Assembly (NCBI GenBank): GCA_030639445.1
Contig: DAOWCR010000006.1
Location: 1-17,473 of the forward strand
DNA: 17,473 nucleotides
Source: Dehalococcoidales bacterium
GTDB lineage: Bacteria > Chloroflexota > Dehalococcoidia > Dehalococcoidales > RBG-16-60-22
Direction: 5' to 3'
This document shows positions 7,456 through 14,138 of this stretch, piece by piece. How positions within the stretch are numbered: position 1 is the first letter of the stretch; each line of letters opens with the position of its first letter. Under the pieces are notes generated by a model. That model saw only the letters and a program-made list of their open reading frames with translations, searched no databases and was not told where the DNA came from. The position numbers were made by a program, and so were the translations under genes.

Positions 7456-8231
7456 GCATTAAGGTAAATGACAACTGGTGGCAGGACCTTTTCGACGGCA
7501 TATACCTTATCACCGATATCCGGTCGGTGGGTGATGAAAAACTGACCTGCCGGGAAGTGGATTTCCTGGAAGAGATTTTTGGTCCGGACAAATCGACTTC
7601 AATTCTGGACCTGTGCGGGGGGCAGGGCCGGCATTCTCTGGAGCTTTCCCGGCGCGGTTATCAGAAGGTGACCGTGCTGGACTATTCCCGACACCTTATT
7701 GAACTCGGGGAGAAAAGAGCCAAAAAGGAAAAGCTCAATACCGTTTTCGTTCAGGGCGATGCCCGAAATACCGGTTTGCCCGGGCAGAGCTTCCGGTTTG
7801 TCGTCATTATGGGCAATTCCTTTGGCTACTTTATGGATGAAGGCGAAAATAAAAAAATCATAGAAGAGGTGTTTCGCCTGCTGACGCCCGGGGGGACATT
7901 ACTGCTGGACCTTCCGGACCGGGACCACGTCTTGCAGAACTTCAAGCCTTTTTCCTGCCACGAGGTAAACGAGGATATTACCGTGAACCGGGAAAGAGAG
8001 CTGGGAGAGGACATCATTTACAGTCGGGAAAGGGTCACGTCCCGAAAAGGGGGCTGTCTCCGCGACCGGACTTACTGCACCCACCTTTACCATCCGGAGA
8101 AAATCTCGGGCCTGATGACCGCGGCGGGTTTTTCGTCCGTAACCTGCCAGCGGGATTTTATGAGCCGCGGCGCGGACGGGGACTACGGGTGCCTGACCAA
8201 TCGGATGATGGTTACCGCCAGAAAAGAATAG
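7452..8231 (+). CDS. Class I SAM-dependent methyltransferase
   Basis: A 259-residue Rossmann-fold methyltransferase. Motif I is ILDLCGGQGRHS (51-62), the acidic residue after strand 2 is in VLDYS (75-79), QGDAR follows at 101-105, the motif IV equivalent is VIMGNSFGYF (118-127), and LTPGGTLLLDLPD (144-156) is the usual strand-5 region. The C-terminal part (157-259) is a beta-rich lid of unknown specificity. The chosen start, ATG 7452, overlaps the ATP-grasp stop as ATGA. An upstream in-frame start at 7389 would add 21 residues lying wholly inside the previous gene and is less likely. The stop at 8231 is nine bases before the M20 gene. Coupling to the ligase suggests that it methylates the ligase substrate or product (O-, N- or carboxyl-methylation); which one cannot be said. 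Confidence 0.85.
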   Translation: MSIKVNDNWWQDLFDGIYLITDIRSVGDEKLTCREVDFLEEIFGPDKSTSILDLCGGQGRHSLELSRRGYQKVTVLDYSRHLIELGEKRAKKEKLNTVFVQGDARNTGLPGQSFRFVVIMGNSFGYFMDEGENKKIIEEVFRLLTPGGTLLLDLPDRDHVLQNFKPFSCHEVNEDITVNRERELGEDIIYSRERVTSRKGGCLRDRTYCTHLYHPEKISGLMTAAGFSSVTCQRDFMSRGADGDYGCLTNRMMVTARKE

Positions 8232-8240
8232 AGGTGTGGC

Positions 8241-9488
8241 ATGCCAAACTTACGAGTCAACGGCGAACGACTTTGGGCTACCATTATGGAGACGGCGAAG
8301 ATGGGCGCTACCGCCAGGGGCGGTATCTGCCGGCTGACGCTGACCGATGCCGACCGCCAGGTGCGCAACTGGTTTGTCCGGGAGTGCCAGGCGGCCGGTA
8401 GTGCCGTCACCGTTGACGAAATGGGTAACATTTTCGCCCGCCGGCCGGGTAAAGACAGTTCATTGCCGCCAATCGCCATCGGCAGCCACCTTGATACCCA
8501 GCCCACCGGCGGCAAGTTCGACGGCGTCTACGGCGTGCTCTCAGGCCTGGAGATATTGCGCACCCTGAACGATGCCGACTACACCACCAGCGCGCCCCTG
8601 GAGGTGGTCAGCTGGACTAACGAGGAAGGCTCCCGCTTCACCCCGCCCATGCTGGCCTCGGGCGTGTTTGCCGGCGTGTTCGAACGCGATTTCGCCTATG
8701 CTCTTGAGGACCGCGGGGGCAGGAAGTTTGGCGAGGAACTGGGGCGCATCGGCTATCGTGGCCGGGTAAAGTGCGGCGACCATAAACTGGGCGCTTACTT
8801 CGAATTGCACATCGAGCAGGGGCCGGTCCTGGAGACCGAGAACCAGACCATCGGCGTGGTCACCGGCGTGCAGAGCCAGAGCTGGTACGAAGTCACCGTC
8901 ACCGGGCGCGAGAGCCATGCCGGCAGCACCCCGATGCACCTGCGCCAGGATGCCATGGTCGTCTGCGCCCGCATCGTCGAGGCGACCCATCAAGTCGCTT
9001 TGAACCACGCGCCGTTGGCCGTCTCCACGGTCGGCCTGGTCGAAGTCAGGCCTAACTCGCGCAACGTGATTCCGGGTTCCGTCTTTTTCACGGTCGATTT
9101 ACGTCATCCGGACGATGCCGTGCTGCGCCGGATGGAGGAAGAGTTTAAGGTGGTGGTGAATGGGGTTGCCGCGGACATGGGCATCAAGGTGGCCGTGGTG
9201 AACAACTGGAGTTCTCCGTCGGTGAAGTTTGATGAAGACTGCCTTGGCGCGGTGCGCGCCGCCGCCGGGGACCTGGGTTACCGCCACCGCGACATCGTTT
9301 CCGGCGCCGGGCACGATGCCGTCTACATCGCCCGGGTGGCGCCGACGGCGATGATTTTTGTTCCCTGCGAGCACGGCATCAGCCACAACGAGGAAGAGAA
9401 AGCCGAACCGGAGCATGTCACCGCCGGGGCCAACGCCCTGCTCGGTGCCGTTATCGTCCACGATAATGCCCTGCGAGACGGGGCATAA
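8241..9488 (+). CDS. Zn-dependent M20-family amidase (N-carbamoyl-L-amino acid hydrolase / allantoate amidohydrolase type)
   Basis: A 415-residue member of the hydantoinase/carbamoylase family of M20 metallohydrolases. Members split N-carbamoyl amino acids, allantoate, ureidoglycolate or beta-ureidopropionate. The binuclear metal ligands appear in order: His83 in GSHLDTQ (81-87), Asp94 in GKFDGVYG (91-98), Glu128/Glu129 in WTNEEGSRF (125-133), His190 in ELHIEQGP (188-195), and His382 in CEHGISHNE (376-384). The dimerisation-domain signature TGRESHAGSTPMHLRQDA (221-238) and PNSRNVIPG (271-279) with DLRHP (286-290) supply the usual substrate-carboxylate residues. The length is typical. GAGGTG lies four bases before the ATG, at the very end of the methyltransferase gene. 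It is the last gene of the plus-strand unit and is followed by a convergent gene. Family certainty is high. The substrate (carbamoyl or another N-acyl amino acid) is open, and no hydantoinase or allantoinase gene is adjacent. Confidence 0.9.
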   Translation: MPNLRVNGERLWATIMETAKMGATARGGICRLTLTDADRQVRNWFVRECQAAGSAVTVDEMGNIFARRPGKDSSLPPIAIGSHLDTQPTGGKFDGVYGVLSGLEILRTLNDADYTTSAPLEVVSWTNEEGSRFTPPMLASGVFAGVFERDFAYALEDRGGRKFGEELGRIGYRGRVKCGDHKLGAYFELHIEQGPVLETENQTIGVVTGVQSQSWYEVTVTGRESHAGSTPMHLRQDAMVVCARIVEATHQVALNHAPLAVSTVGLVEVRPNSRNVIPGSVFFTVDLRHPDDAVLRRMEEEFKVVVNGVAADMGIKVAVVNNWSSPSVKFDEDCLGAVRAAAGDLGYRHRDIVSGAGHDAVYIARVAPTAMIFVPCEHGISHNEEEKAEPEHVTAGANALLGAVIVHDNALRDGA

Positions 9489-9501
9489 CCCGCCGATTAA
9501 C

Positions 9502-9517
9502 GCTTCTAATCAGAAGC
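9502..9517. terminator. Short hairpin between convergent genes, possible terminator
   Basis: GCTTCT (9502-9507) and AGAAGC (9512-9517) form a perfect six-base stem with a four-base loop, centred on the 21-base gap between the M20 gene and the large UxaA gene. No good U-run follows on either strand, so terminator function is uncertain. Confidence 0.3.
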
Positions 9518-10697
9518 AGGGGTCTTTCAGGTATATCTGGGTAGGGTCGGTGTGTTTTATGGTCTCCACCCGGGTAAAGGTGCCGGAGGCAATATCCAGC
9601 ACTTTTTGCAGCAGTTTCTCCCCGGATTTTGCAATGGTGTCCTTACCCTCAATGACGGTGCCGGAGTAAAAGTCGATGCCGGTGGGGAAATGGGACAGGG
9701 TCTTGGGGTTGGCCGTGGTCCACATGAGCGGGGCGACCACCGCCGTCGAGGTGGGCAGAATGTCGCCGCCGCGCCAGCCGCCGCCCCCGAGCTGGAAGAT
9801 GACCAGCTGGGCCCCCGCCGCCGCATAGCCGGCGAAGATGGAGCCCATGCTCATCCAGTTGTCCACGAAGTAGAGCCCCTTGCCTTGCGGCCTTTCGCCG
9901 TATTTGAGGACACCCTGTATCGGGGCCGAGCCTGACTTGTGGATGGCGCCCAGGGACTTTTCCTCCAGTGTTGAAATCCCCGCGGCGATATTGGAGGGCA
10001 CGGGATTGATGGTGCGGATGTCTTCTCCGGTGGCTTTGGCCCTCTCTTCCGTCTCGGCCGCTGCTTCCAGGATACCTCTGGAGACGGCTTTATTTATCCC
10101 CCGTCGGGACAGCACGTGCTCGGCACCGATTATCTCGGTGGTCTCTCCGAAGAGGGCCGTGCCGCCGGCGGCGACGATACGGTCGAAGAGGTTGCCGTTC
10201 ACGGGGTTGCCGGCGATTCCAGAGGTAGGGTCCGAGTGACCGCATTTCACCCCCACCGTCAGGTGGCTCAGGTCGAAAGGTTGCCGTCTCAGCCGGGAGG
10301 CCTCGAGCACCATCTCCCGGGCCAGATTTACCCCTTTCTCCAGCGCCCGGTAGGTGCTGCCTTCTTCCGCTACGTCTATCAGCTCCACCCTTTTCCCCGA
10401 CCCGGCTATCTCCTCGGCGAGTCGGGCGGGCTTGAGCTCCGGGTACCCGGCGCCGGGGCTCAGCGGATGCACTATTACCGAGGCCACGTTGGGATTTCTC
10501 CCCAGGCCGATTAGCGTACGGGCGATGGTCTCCCGATCCCGGCCGGTGCGCCCGCTGCCGCTATCGCTGGTCACGATAGTCCTGACGCCTGCCACCGACT
10601 CGCCTATCTTGGCAGCGAGGAAGCCACCGGGTATCACCAGAACGTGATTGCGGATGCCGGCGGAGCCGTCAGGCCGTTGGTATCCCAGGAAGTTCAT
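9510..10697 (-). CDS. UxaA-family dehydratase/lyase large subunit (cysteine-poor)
   Basis: A 395-residue large-domain protein of the altronate/galactarate dehydratase family (UxaA/GarD), which also includes sulfolactate sulfo-lyase SuyB. Family signatures are clear: GYQRPDGSAGIRNHV (5-19), GRNPNVASVIV (66-76), KCGHSDPTSGIAGNPVNG (151-168), GETTEIIGAEHVL (184-196), GISTLEEKSLGAIHKSGSA (240-258), and VLKYGERP (263-270). Against my memory of E. coli UxaA, the positions expected as Cys or His in its HTYGC, GLGCE, SLGC and GAGC motifs are Ser, Pro and Ala here (about residues 44, 48, 81, 251 and 295). Only Cys152 is kept, and the other Cys in the protein is residue 394. The cofactor site may therefore differ and the substrate is unlikely to be simply altronate. 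The start overlaps the small-subunit stop as ATGA, so the two are translationally coupled. Confidence 0.82.
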   Translation of the reverse strand: MNFLGYQRPDGSAGIRNHVLVIPGGFLAAKIGESVAGVRTIVTSDSGSGRTGRDRETIARTLIGLGRNPNVASVIVHPLSPGAGYPELKPARLAEEIAGSGKRVELIDVAEEGSTYRALEKGVNLAREMVLEASRLRRQPFDLSHLTVGVKCGHSDPTSGIAGNPVNGNLFDRIVAAGGTALFGETTEIIGAEHVLSRRGINKAVSRGILEAAAETEERAKATGEDIRTINPVPSNIAAGISTLEEKSLGAIHKSGSAPIQGVLKYGERPQGKGLYFVDNWMSMGSIFAGYAAAGAQLVIFQLGGGGWRGGDILPTSTAVVAPLMWTTANPKTLSHFPTGIDFYSGTVIEGKDTIAKSGEKLLQKVLDIASGTFTRVETIKHTDPTQIYLKDPCF

Positions 10698-11002
10698 CGG
10701 GAACCTCCTCTGGCGATATCTCCCCGGCCGCGTGCTCCCTCTAGGTTATGGATGTGTACCATCTCGCCCTGCTTGATATCCCGGGAAGCGATGCCGATAG
10801 GTTCGCCGTATTTCGTCACCTCGGCGCCCTTGGCGATGGACACCACGGCTATCTTGAAGCCGAAGGGTATTTTCTCCAGCGCCCTGACTTCTCTGACCTC
10901 TTTGCCCAGGCGGACAGACACCTCGGTGCCCGCCTCAATATCCTCCAGGCCGGTGGCGACATTGTCCTTATCCGACAGCATTAGCGCGCCTCTTGAAGCC
11001 AT
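10694..11002 (-). CDS. UxaA-family small subunit (SAF domain)
   Basis: A 102-residue SAF-domain protein matching the N-terminal domain of single-chain UxaA and the small subunits of split enzymes such as SuyA. It shows LMLSDKDNVATGLEDIEAGT (7-26), IPFGFKIAVVSIAKGAEVTK (45-64), YGEPIGIASRDIKQGEMVH (65-83) and HN (85-86). The usual GHK-x-A motif reads GFKIA, so the conserved His is Phe49. That is consistent with an altered active site shared with the large subunit. GGAGG lies seven bases before the ATG. It is the first gene of a two-gene unit with a candidate promoter at 11050-11078, divergent from the YbaK-like gene. The split-subunit arrangement is common in bacteria; the loss of the His is the odd point. 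Confidence 0.82.
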   Translation of the reverse strand: MASRGALMLSDKDNVATGLEDIEAGTEVSVRLGKEVREVRALEKIPFGFKIAVVSIAKGAEVTKYGEPIGIASRDIKQGEMVHIHNLEGARGRGDIARGGSR

Positions 11003-11049
11003 GATGCACCTCCTTTAGTCTGTGGTTTGCCGTATCAATTATGTTGACA

Positions 11050-11078
11050 ATGTTAGCCTAACGCCCACGGGCTGTCAA
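11050..11078 (-). promoter_or_regulatory. Candidate sigma-70 promoter for the UxaA-type pair
   Basis: On the minus strand TTGACA (11078-11073) is followed after exactly 17 bases by TAACAT (11055-11050, four of six to TATAAT). The spacer holds GCCCGTGGGC, a GCCC/GGGC inverted repeat. An 11-base palindrome GTTAG-C-CTAAC (11052-11062) overlaps the -10, so a repressor could act here. Confidence 0.5.
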
Positions 11079-11111
11079 TCTCTGAAACACCCGATAGCCA
11101 GAGCGGTATAA

Positions 11112-11140
11112 TTGACTTTGGTCGGGGCAGGCGTTAAAAT
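11112..11140 (+). promoter_or_regulatory. Candidate sigma-70 promoter for the YbaK-like / nitrilase pair
   Basis: TTGACT (11112-11117) and TAAAAT (11135-11140) are separated by 17 bases, each five of six to consensus. Transcription would start near 11147, giving a leader of about 75 bases. An isolated TATAAT at 11107-11112 has only a weak -35 (GAAACA, 11084-11089). Confidence 0.5.
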
Positions 11141-11221
11141 CTACCCCGAAAGTAAAACAAAGGAAGGTTTTTGCAATAGTCCGTTGCCTAACTAACCTGG
11201 TTATGTTCCTGGAGTGGTTAT

Positions 11222-11716
11222 ATGTCGTTTGTGGAGAAGAAGATAAAGCAAAGCCTGACCAGCCACCGGATTGAGTTTGAAGAGATTGAGCACGAGGCGG
11301 TCTATACTTCCCATAAAGCCGCCCAGGTCATCGGGCTGGAGGCAGAGAAGGCCGGGGTGAAGTCACTGGTTTTCAAAACCAAAGAAGGCAGGTTTATCCT
11401 GGTCTTGAATCCGGGGAATAAAAAAGTTGACACCAAAAAAATTTCCCAGATGGAGGATACCAAGTCGATATACTTCGCCAGCCCGGAAGAAGTACTGAAA
11501 GTTACCGGCATCCCCATTGGTAGTGTCCCGCCGTTTGGACACAAGACCAGGCTCAGGACTTACCTCAATGAAGCGCTCCTGGCCTGTGACTACCTGTATT
11601 TTAACCCCGGTTCGCACACCAGGACAATCAAGCTGAAATCGGAAGACCTGCTCAAAGTTCTGGAAAATCCCATCAGGTTCCAGCAGGTAAACGAGGCAGA
11701 CGAAGGAGGTGAGTAA
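11222..11716 (+). CDS. YbaK/ProX-type aminoacyl-tRNA deacylase (Cys-tRNA(Pro) deacylase family)
   Basis: A 164-residue single-domain protein of the YbaK/EbsC family. Such proteins act in trans to hydrolyse mischarged tRNAs, for example Cys-tRNA(Pro) or Ala-tRNA(Pro). The family pattern includes YTSHKAAQVIGL (28-39), the conserved catalytic-region lysine in GVKSLVFK (45-52, Lys47), LVLNPGNKKVDTKKI (60-74), TGIPIGSVPPFG (95-106), and SHTRTIKL (131-138). The length is normal for a free-standing editing protein. GGAG lies seven bases before the ATG. The nitrilase-superfamily gene starts immediately after the stop, with its Shine-Dalgarno inside the 3' end of this gene, so the two are probably co-expressed. 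Which tRNA is edited cannot be told from sequence alone. Confidence 0.85.
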   Translation: MSFVEKKIKQSLTSHRIEFEEIEHEAVYTSHKAAQVIGLEAEKAGVKSLVFKTKEGRFILVLNPGNKKVDTKKISQMEDTKSIYFASPEEVLKVTGIPIGSVPPFGHKTRLRTYLNEALLACDYLYFNPGSHTRTIKLKSEDLLKVLENPIRFQQVNEADEGGE

Positions 11717-11719
11717 GTG

Positions 11720-12547
11720 ATGAGCAAAGTGACCGTCGGCGCGGTGCAGATGCACTCCGGCGATGATAAACAGAGCAACCTGGCCAAGGCGGAAGCATTG
11801 CTGGATGTCGCCGTCGAAAAGGGTGCCAGGTTTATCGCGCTGCCGGAGATTTTCAATATTTGCGGTAACTGGGAGGTGCTGAAGGCAAATGCCGAGCCGG
11901 TGCCGGGGCCGACCACGGACCGGTTGTGCCGGAAAGCCCGGGAAAGCCGTATCTACCTCCTGGGCGGTAGTGTGCTTGAAATCGCCGAGGGAACCGATAA
12001 GGTGTTCAACACCAGCGTGCTGATAGACCCGTCAGGCGAAGTTATTGCCCGGTACCGGAAGATTCATCTCTTTGACGTCACCATCGGAGACCGGGTGGTG
12101 ATAAAAGAGTCCGACGCTATGGTGCCTGGCGACGAGCTGGTCACCGCCGAGACCGACTACGGCACCGTGGGATTAACCATTTGTTATGACCTCCGCTTTC
12201 CCGAGATATACCGGGAGCTGGCCGTCCGGGGGGCAAAGCTCATTTTTATCCCCTCTTCCTTTATGGACTCCACCGGTAAAGACCACTGGAACCCCCTGCT
12301 GCGGGCCCGGGCGATTGAAAACCAGGTGTTTATCGTCGCCCCGAATGAGATTGGCCCGATTCCGGGCACCAAAATGTTAAGGCACGGGCGCAGCGCTATA
12401 ATCGACCCGTGGGGGACGGTGCTCGCCCAGGCTTCCGATACCGAGGGTGTGATAACCGCGGAGCTTGATTTTGATTACCTGCTCAAGGTGCGGCGGGAGC
12501 TCCCGTCTCTGGCGCACCGGCGTCCCGAGGTATACTCTCAGGGGTGA
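11720..12547 (+). CDS. Nitrilase-superfamily carbon-nitrogen hydrolase (Nit1/Nit2-like amidase)
   Basis: A 275-residue C-N hydrolase. The Glu-Lys-Cys triad is present: Glu43 in RFIALPEIFN (37-46), Lys114 in RYRKIHLFD (111-119), and Cys155 in GLTICYDLRFPE (151-162). The downstream RARAIENQVFIVAPN (195-209) and HGRSAIIDPWG (222-232) are typical of the Nit1/Nit2 branch, which contains deaminated-glutathione amidase and omega-amidase. A metabolite-repair or omega-amidase role is the best guess. AAGGAGG at 11703-11709 sits inside the preceding gene. It is seven bases from an in-frame GTG at 11717 and ten from ATG 11720, and either may be used. The gene converges on the class II FBPase gene, with a 36-base gap that holds no clear terminator. 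Confidence 0.87.
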   Translation: MSKVTVGAVQMHSGDDKQSNLAKAEALLDVAVEKGARFIALPEIFNICGNWEVLKANAEPVPGPTTDRLCRKARESRIYLLGGSVLEIAEGTDKVFNTSVLIDPSGEVIARYRKIHLFDVTIGDRVVIKESDAMVPGDELVTAETDYGTVGLTICYDLRFPEIYRELAVRGAKLIFIPSSFMDSTGKDHWNPLLRARAIENQVFIVAPNEIGPIPGTKMLRHGRSAIIDPWGTVLAQASDTEGVITAELDFDYLLKVRRELPSLAHRRPEVYSQG

Positions 12548-12583
12548 TGCCGGGCACGGGCCGGTGGTAACGGTGTCGGTTGG

Positions 12584-13579
12584 CTAGTCCAGGAAGCGCA
12601 GCTTGTGCAGCCGCTTGAAATCGTGAATGGACTCTATCCACCGGACGGTGCCGGAGAGGGAGCGCATGGCCAGGGACTGCGTCCGGGCGCCCCCGGTGTA
12701 GTAACGTACTCCCTGCAGCAATTCGCCGCTGCTGACGCCGGTGGCGGCGAAGAACATATCGTTACCCTTGACCAGGTCCGCCGCCGTATAGACCCTGTCC
12801 ACGTCAATGCCGGTTGACGCCGCGGCGCGGCGTTCCTGTTCGTCGCGCGGCCAGGCTTTACCTTGAATCTCCCCGCCGATACAGCGGATGGCGGCGGCGG
12901 AGAGCACGCCTTCCGGAGTGCCCCCGATACCCATGAGTACGTCCACGCCGCTGTCGGGCAGGGCGGCCTGTATGCTGGCGGCCACATCACCATCGGAGAT
13001 AAGCTTGACCCGGGCGCCCGCCTCCCGGATGTCCGCCAGCAGCTGCTCGTGGCGCGGCCGGTCAAGGACGACGACGGTTATTTCCGGTATCTTTCTTTTC
13101 TTGGCCCGGGCGATGTTATTCAGGTTGTCCGCCACGGAGGCGTTAATGTCAATGACACTCCTCGCCTCGCGCCCCACCACTATCTTGTTCATGTATACAA
13201 ATTGTCGGGGACAGTTAATGGTGCCCCGTGCCGAAAGGGCGACCGCCGAGATGGCTCCCGGCAGCCCCCGGGATAAAAGCCTGGTGCCGTCAACGGGGTC
13301 GACGGCCACGTCCACCTGTAACCCGGCGCCGTCACCAACACTCTCGCCGATGTAGAGCATGGGGGCTTGGTCCTTCTCCCCTTCTCCAATGACCACCACG
13401 CCGTCCATCCGGATATGATTCAGGATAGTGCGCATGGCATCCACCGCCGCCTGGTCCACTAGGTCCTTGTCGCCCATGCCCATATAGCGGGCGGCGGCGA
13501 GAGCGGCCGCCTCGGTAACCCGCACCAGCTCCATGGCTATGTTCCGTTCGATAGGCCGGGGTGTCCGCGCTTTATTCAT
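12584..13579 (-). CDS. glpX: Class II fructose-1,6-bisphosphatase
   Basis: A 331-residue GlpX-type phosphatase, the metal-dependent enzyme that converts fructose-1,6-bisphosphate to fructose-6-phosphate in gluconeogenesis. Some homologues also act on sedoheptulose-1,7-bisphosphate. The N terminus RNIAMELVRVTEAAALAAA (12-30), VVIGEGEKDQAPML (62-75), the metal/phosphate motif VAVDPVDGTRLL (91-102) and MGIGGTPEGVLSAAAIRC (216-233) are all characteristic. The length is typical and no key motif is missing. The start is ATG 13579, with GGAGGT (13586-13591) six bases upstream. An in-frame ATG at 13615 would add 12 residues (ending at the same Met) and lacks a comparable site. It lies 99 bases after the ABM-like gene on the same strand and may share the promoter at 14096-14124. 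Confidence 0.92.
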   Translation of the reverse strand: MNKARTPRPIERNIAMELVRVTEAAALAAARYMGMGDKDLVDQAAVDAMRTILNHIRMDGVVVIGEGEKDQAPMLYIGESVGDGAGLQVDVAVDPVDGTRLLSRGLPGAISAVALSARGTINCPRQFVYMNKIVVGREARSVIDINASVADNLNNIARAKKRKIPEITVVVLDRPRHEQLLADIREAGARVKLISDGDVAASIQAALPDSGVDVLMGIGGTPEGVLSAAAIRCIGGEIQGKAWPRDEQERRAAASTGIDVDRVYTAADLVKGNDMFFAATGVSSGELLQGVRYYTGGARTQSLAMRSLSGTVRWIESIHDFKRLHKLRFLD

Positions 13580-13585
13580 AACCGT

Positions 13586-13591
13586 ACCTCC
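13586..13591 (-). promoter_or_regulatory. Shine-Dalgarno deciding the glpX start
   Basis: Minus-strand GGAGGT six bases before the ATG at 13579. It lies inside the extension that an upstream ATG at 13615 would require, and argues for the shorter protein. Confidence 0.7.
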
Positions 13592-13678
13592 AGGATTTTC
13601 ATCAAGGCCACTCATCCCGGGCCACCCCTGCTAAAGTTATCGTCTTCCGGGTGCCCCGGCATACTGTCGGCCGGGAGG

Positions 13679-13984
13679 TTATTTTCTGGCCCCCGGTTCC
13701 TCGAGGAACTTCAATATGGTTGTCCTGGCGGGAGCGGTGAGCAGGGGAGCCACTCTGGCGGCAATTGCCTGGCGTTCCGGGTTGTTGGCCCAGGCCTGCC
13801 AGAGCTCGGCGGTGAGCCATGTACTGATGACGATCCACAGCGACGGGTCGTCATGTCCCACCAGGGTCTCTCCCGAAACGTAACCCGGCTGGCGCATACC
13901 CTTGCTGCGAAGCTCGTGGGTCAGGGCCCACATTTCACTTTCCTTTCCCGCCTTCAGCTTTCGTTCAATAATTACGCGTACCAT
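13679..13984 (-). CDS. Small ABM-domain-like protein (antibiotic biosynthesis monooxygenase fold)
   Basis: A 101-residue protein resembling the dimeric alpha-beta barrel ABM family (PF03992). It has an N-terminal beta strand VRVIIERKLKAG (2-13), a helix up to about 28, RQPGYVSGETLVGHDDPSLW (31-50) with the common PGY/F-x-x-G-x turn, and a second half IVISTWLTAELWQAWANNPE (51-70). Family members include small cofactor-free monooxygenases, but many have no known activity, so only the fold is claimed. AAGGAG lies six bases before the ATG. It precedes glpX on the same strand by 99 bases, and a candidate promoter lies at 14096-14124. A link to sugar phosphate metabolism is not established. Confidence 0.68.
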   Translation of the reverse strand: MVRVIIERKLKAGKESEMWALTHELRSKGMRQPGYVSGETLVGHDDPSLWIVISTWLTAELWQAWANNPERQAIAARVAPLLTAPARTTILKFLEEPGARK

Positions 13985-14095
13985 AAATCTCTCCTTTCCG
14001 GCCGGTGGGATGGCTAGCCGGTTGACTCAGTTACGCGGCGCCAGCCATTTCTACCCCCGTGCCGTTTAGAGTTGCCCCCACCTGCGGGGACTATT

Positions 14096-14124
14096 AATCT
14101 AATCTTTATTTTTGTAATTGTCAA
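14096..14124 (-). promoter_or_regulatory. Candidate sigma-70 promoter upstream of the ABM-like gene and glpX
   Basis: On the minus strand TTGACA (14124-14119), 17 bases, then TAGATT (14101-14096, four of six). The spacer is very AT-rich in an otherwise GC-rich region. The leader to ATG 13984 would be about 105 bases and contains ATGGCT/AGCCAT arms that could form a loose hairpin. No clear Rho-independent terminator for the upstream ABC operon is visible in 13985-14138; the best is a four-base CCCC/GGGG stem. Confidence 0.42.
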
Positions 14125-14138
14125 TACCCTGGTATGGT

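Noticed and set aside
12548..12583. Possible terminator between the nitrilase and glpX genes
   Set aside because: Only four-base CCGG pairings can be drawn and there is no U-run on either strand.
14077..14092. Hairpin as terminator of the ABC importer operon
   Set aside because: The CCCC/GGGG stem is only four bases long and lacks a U-run. It lies downstream of the candidate promoter for the next unit.
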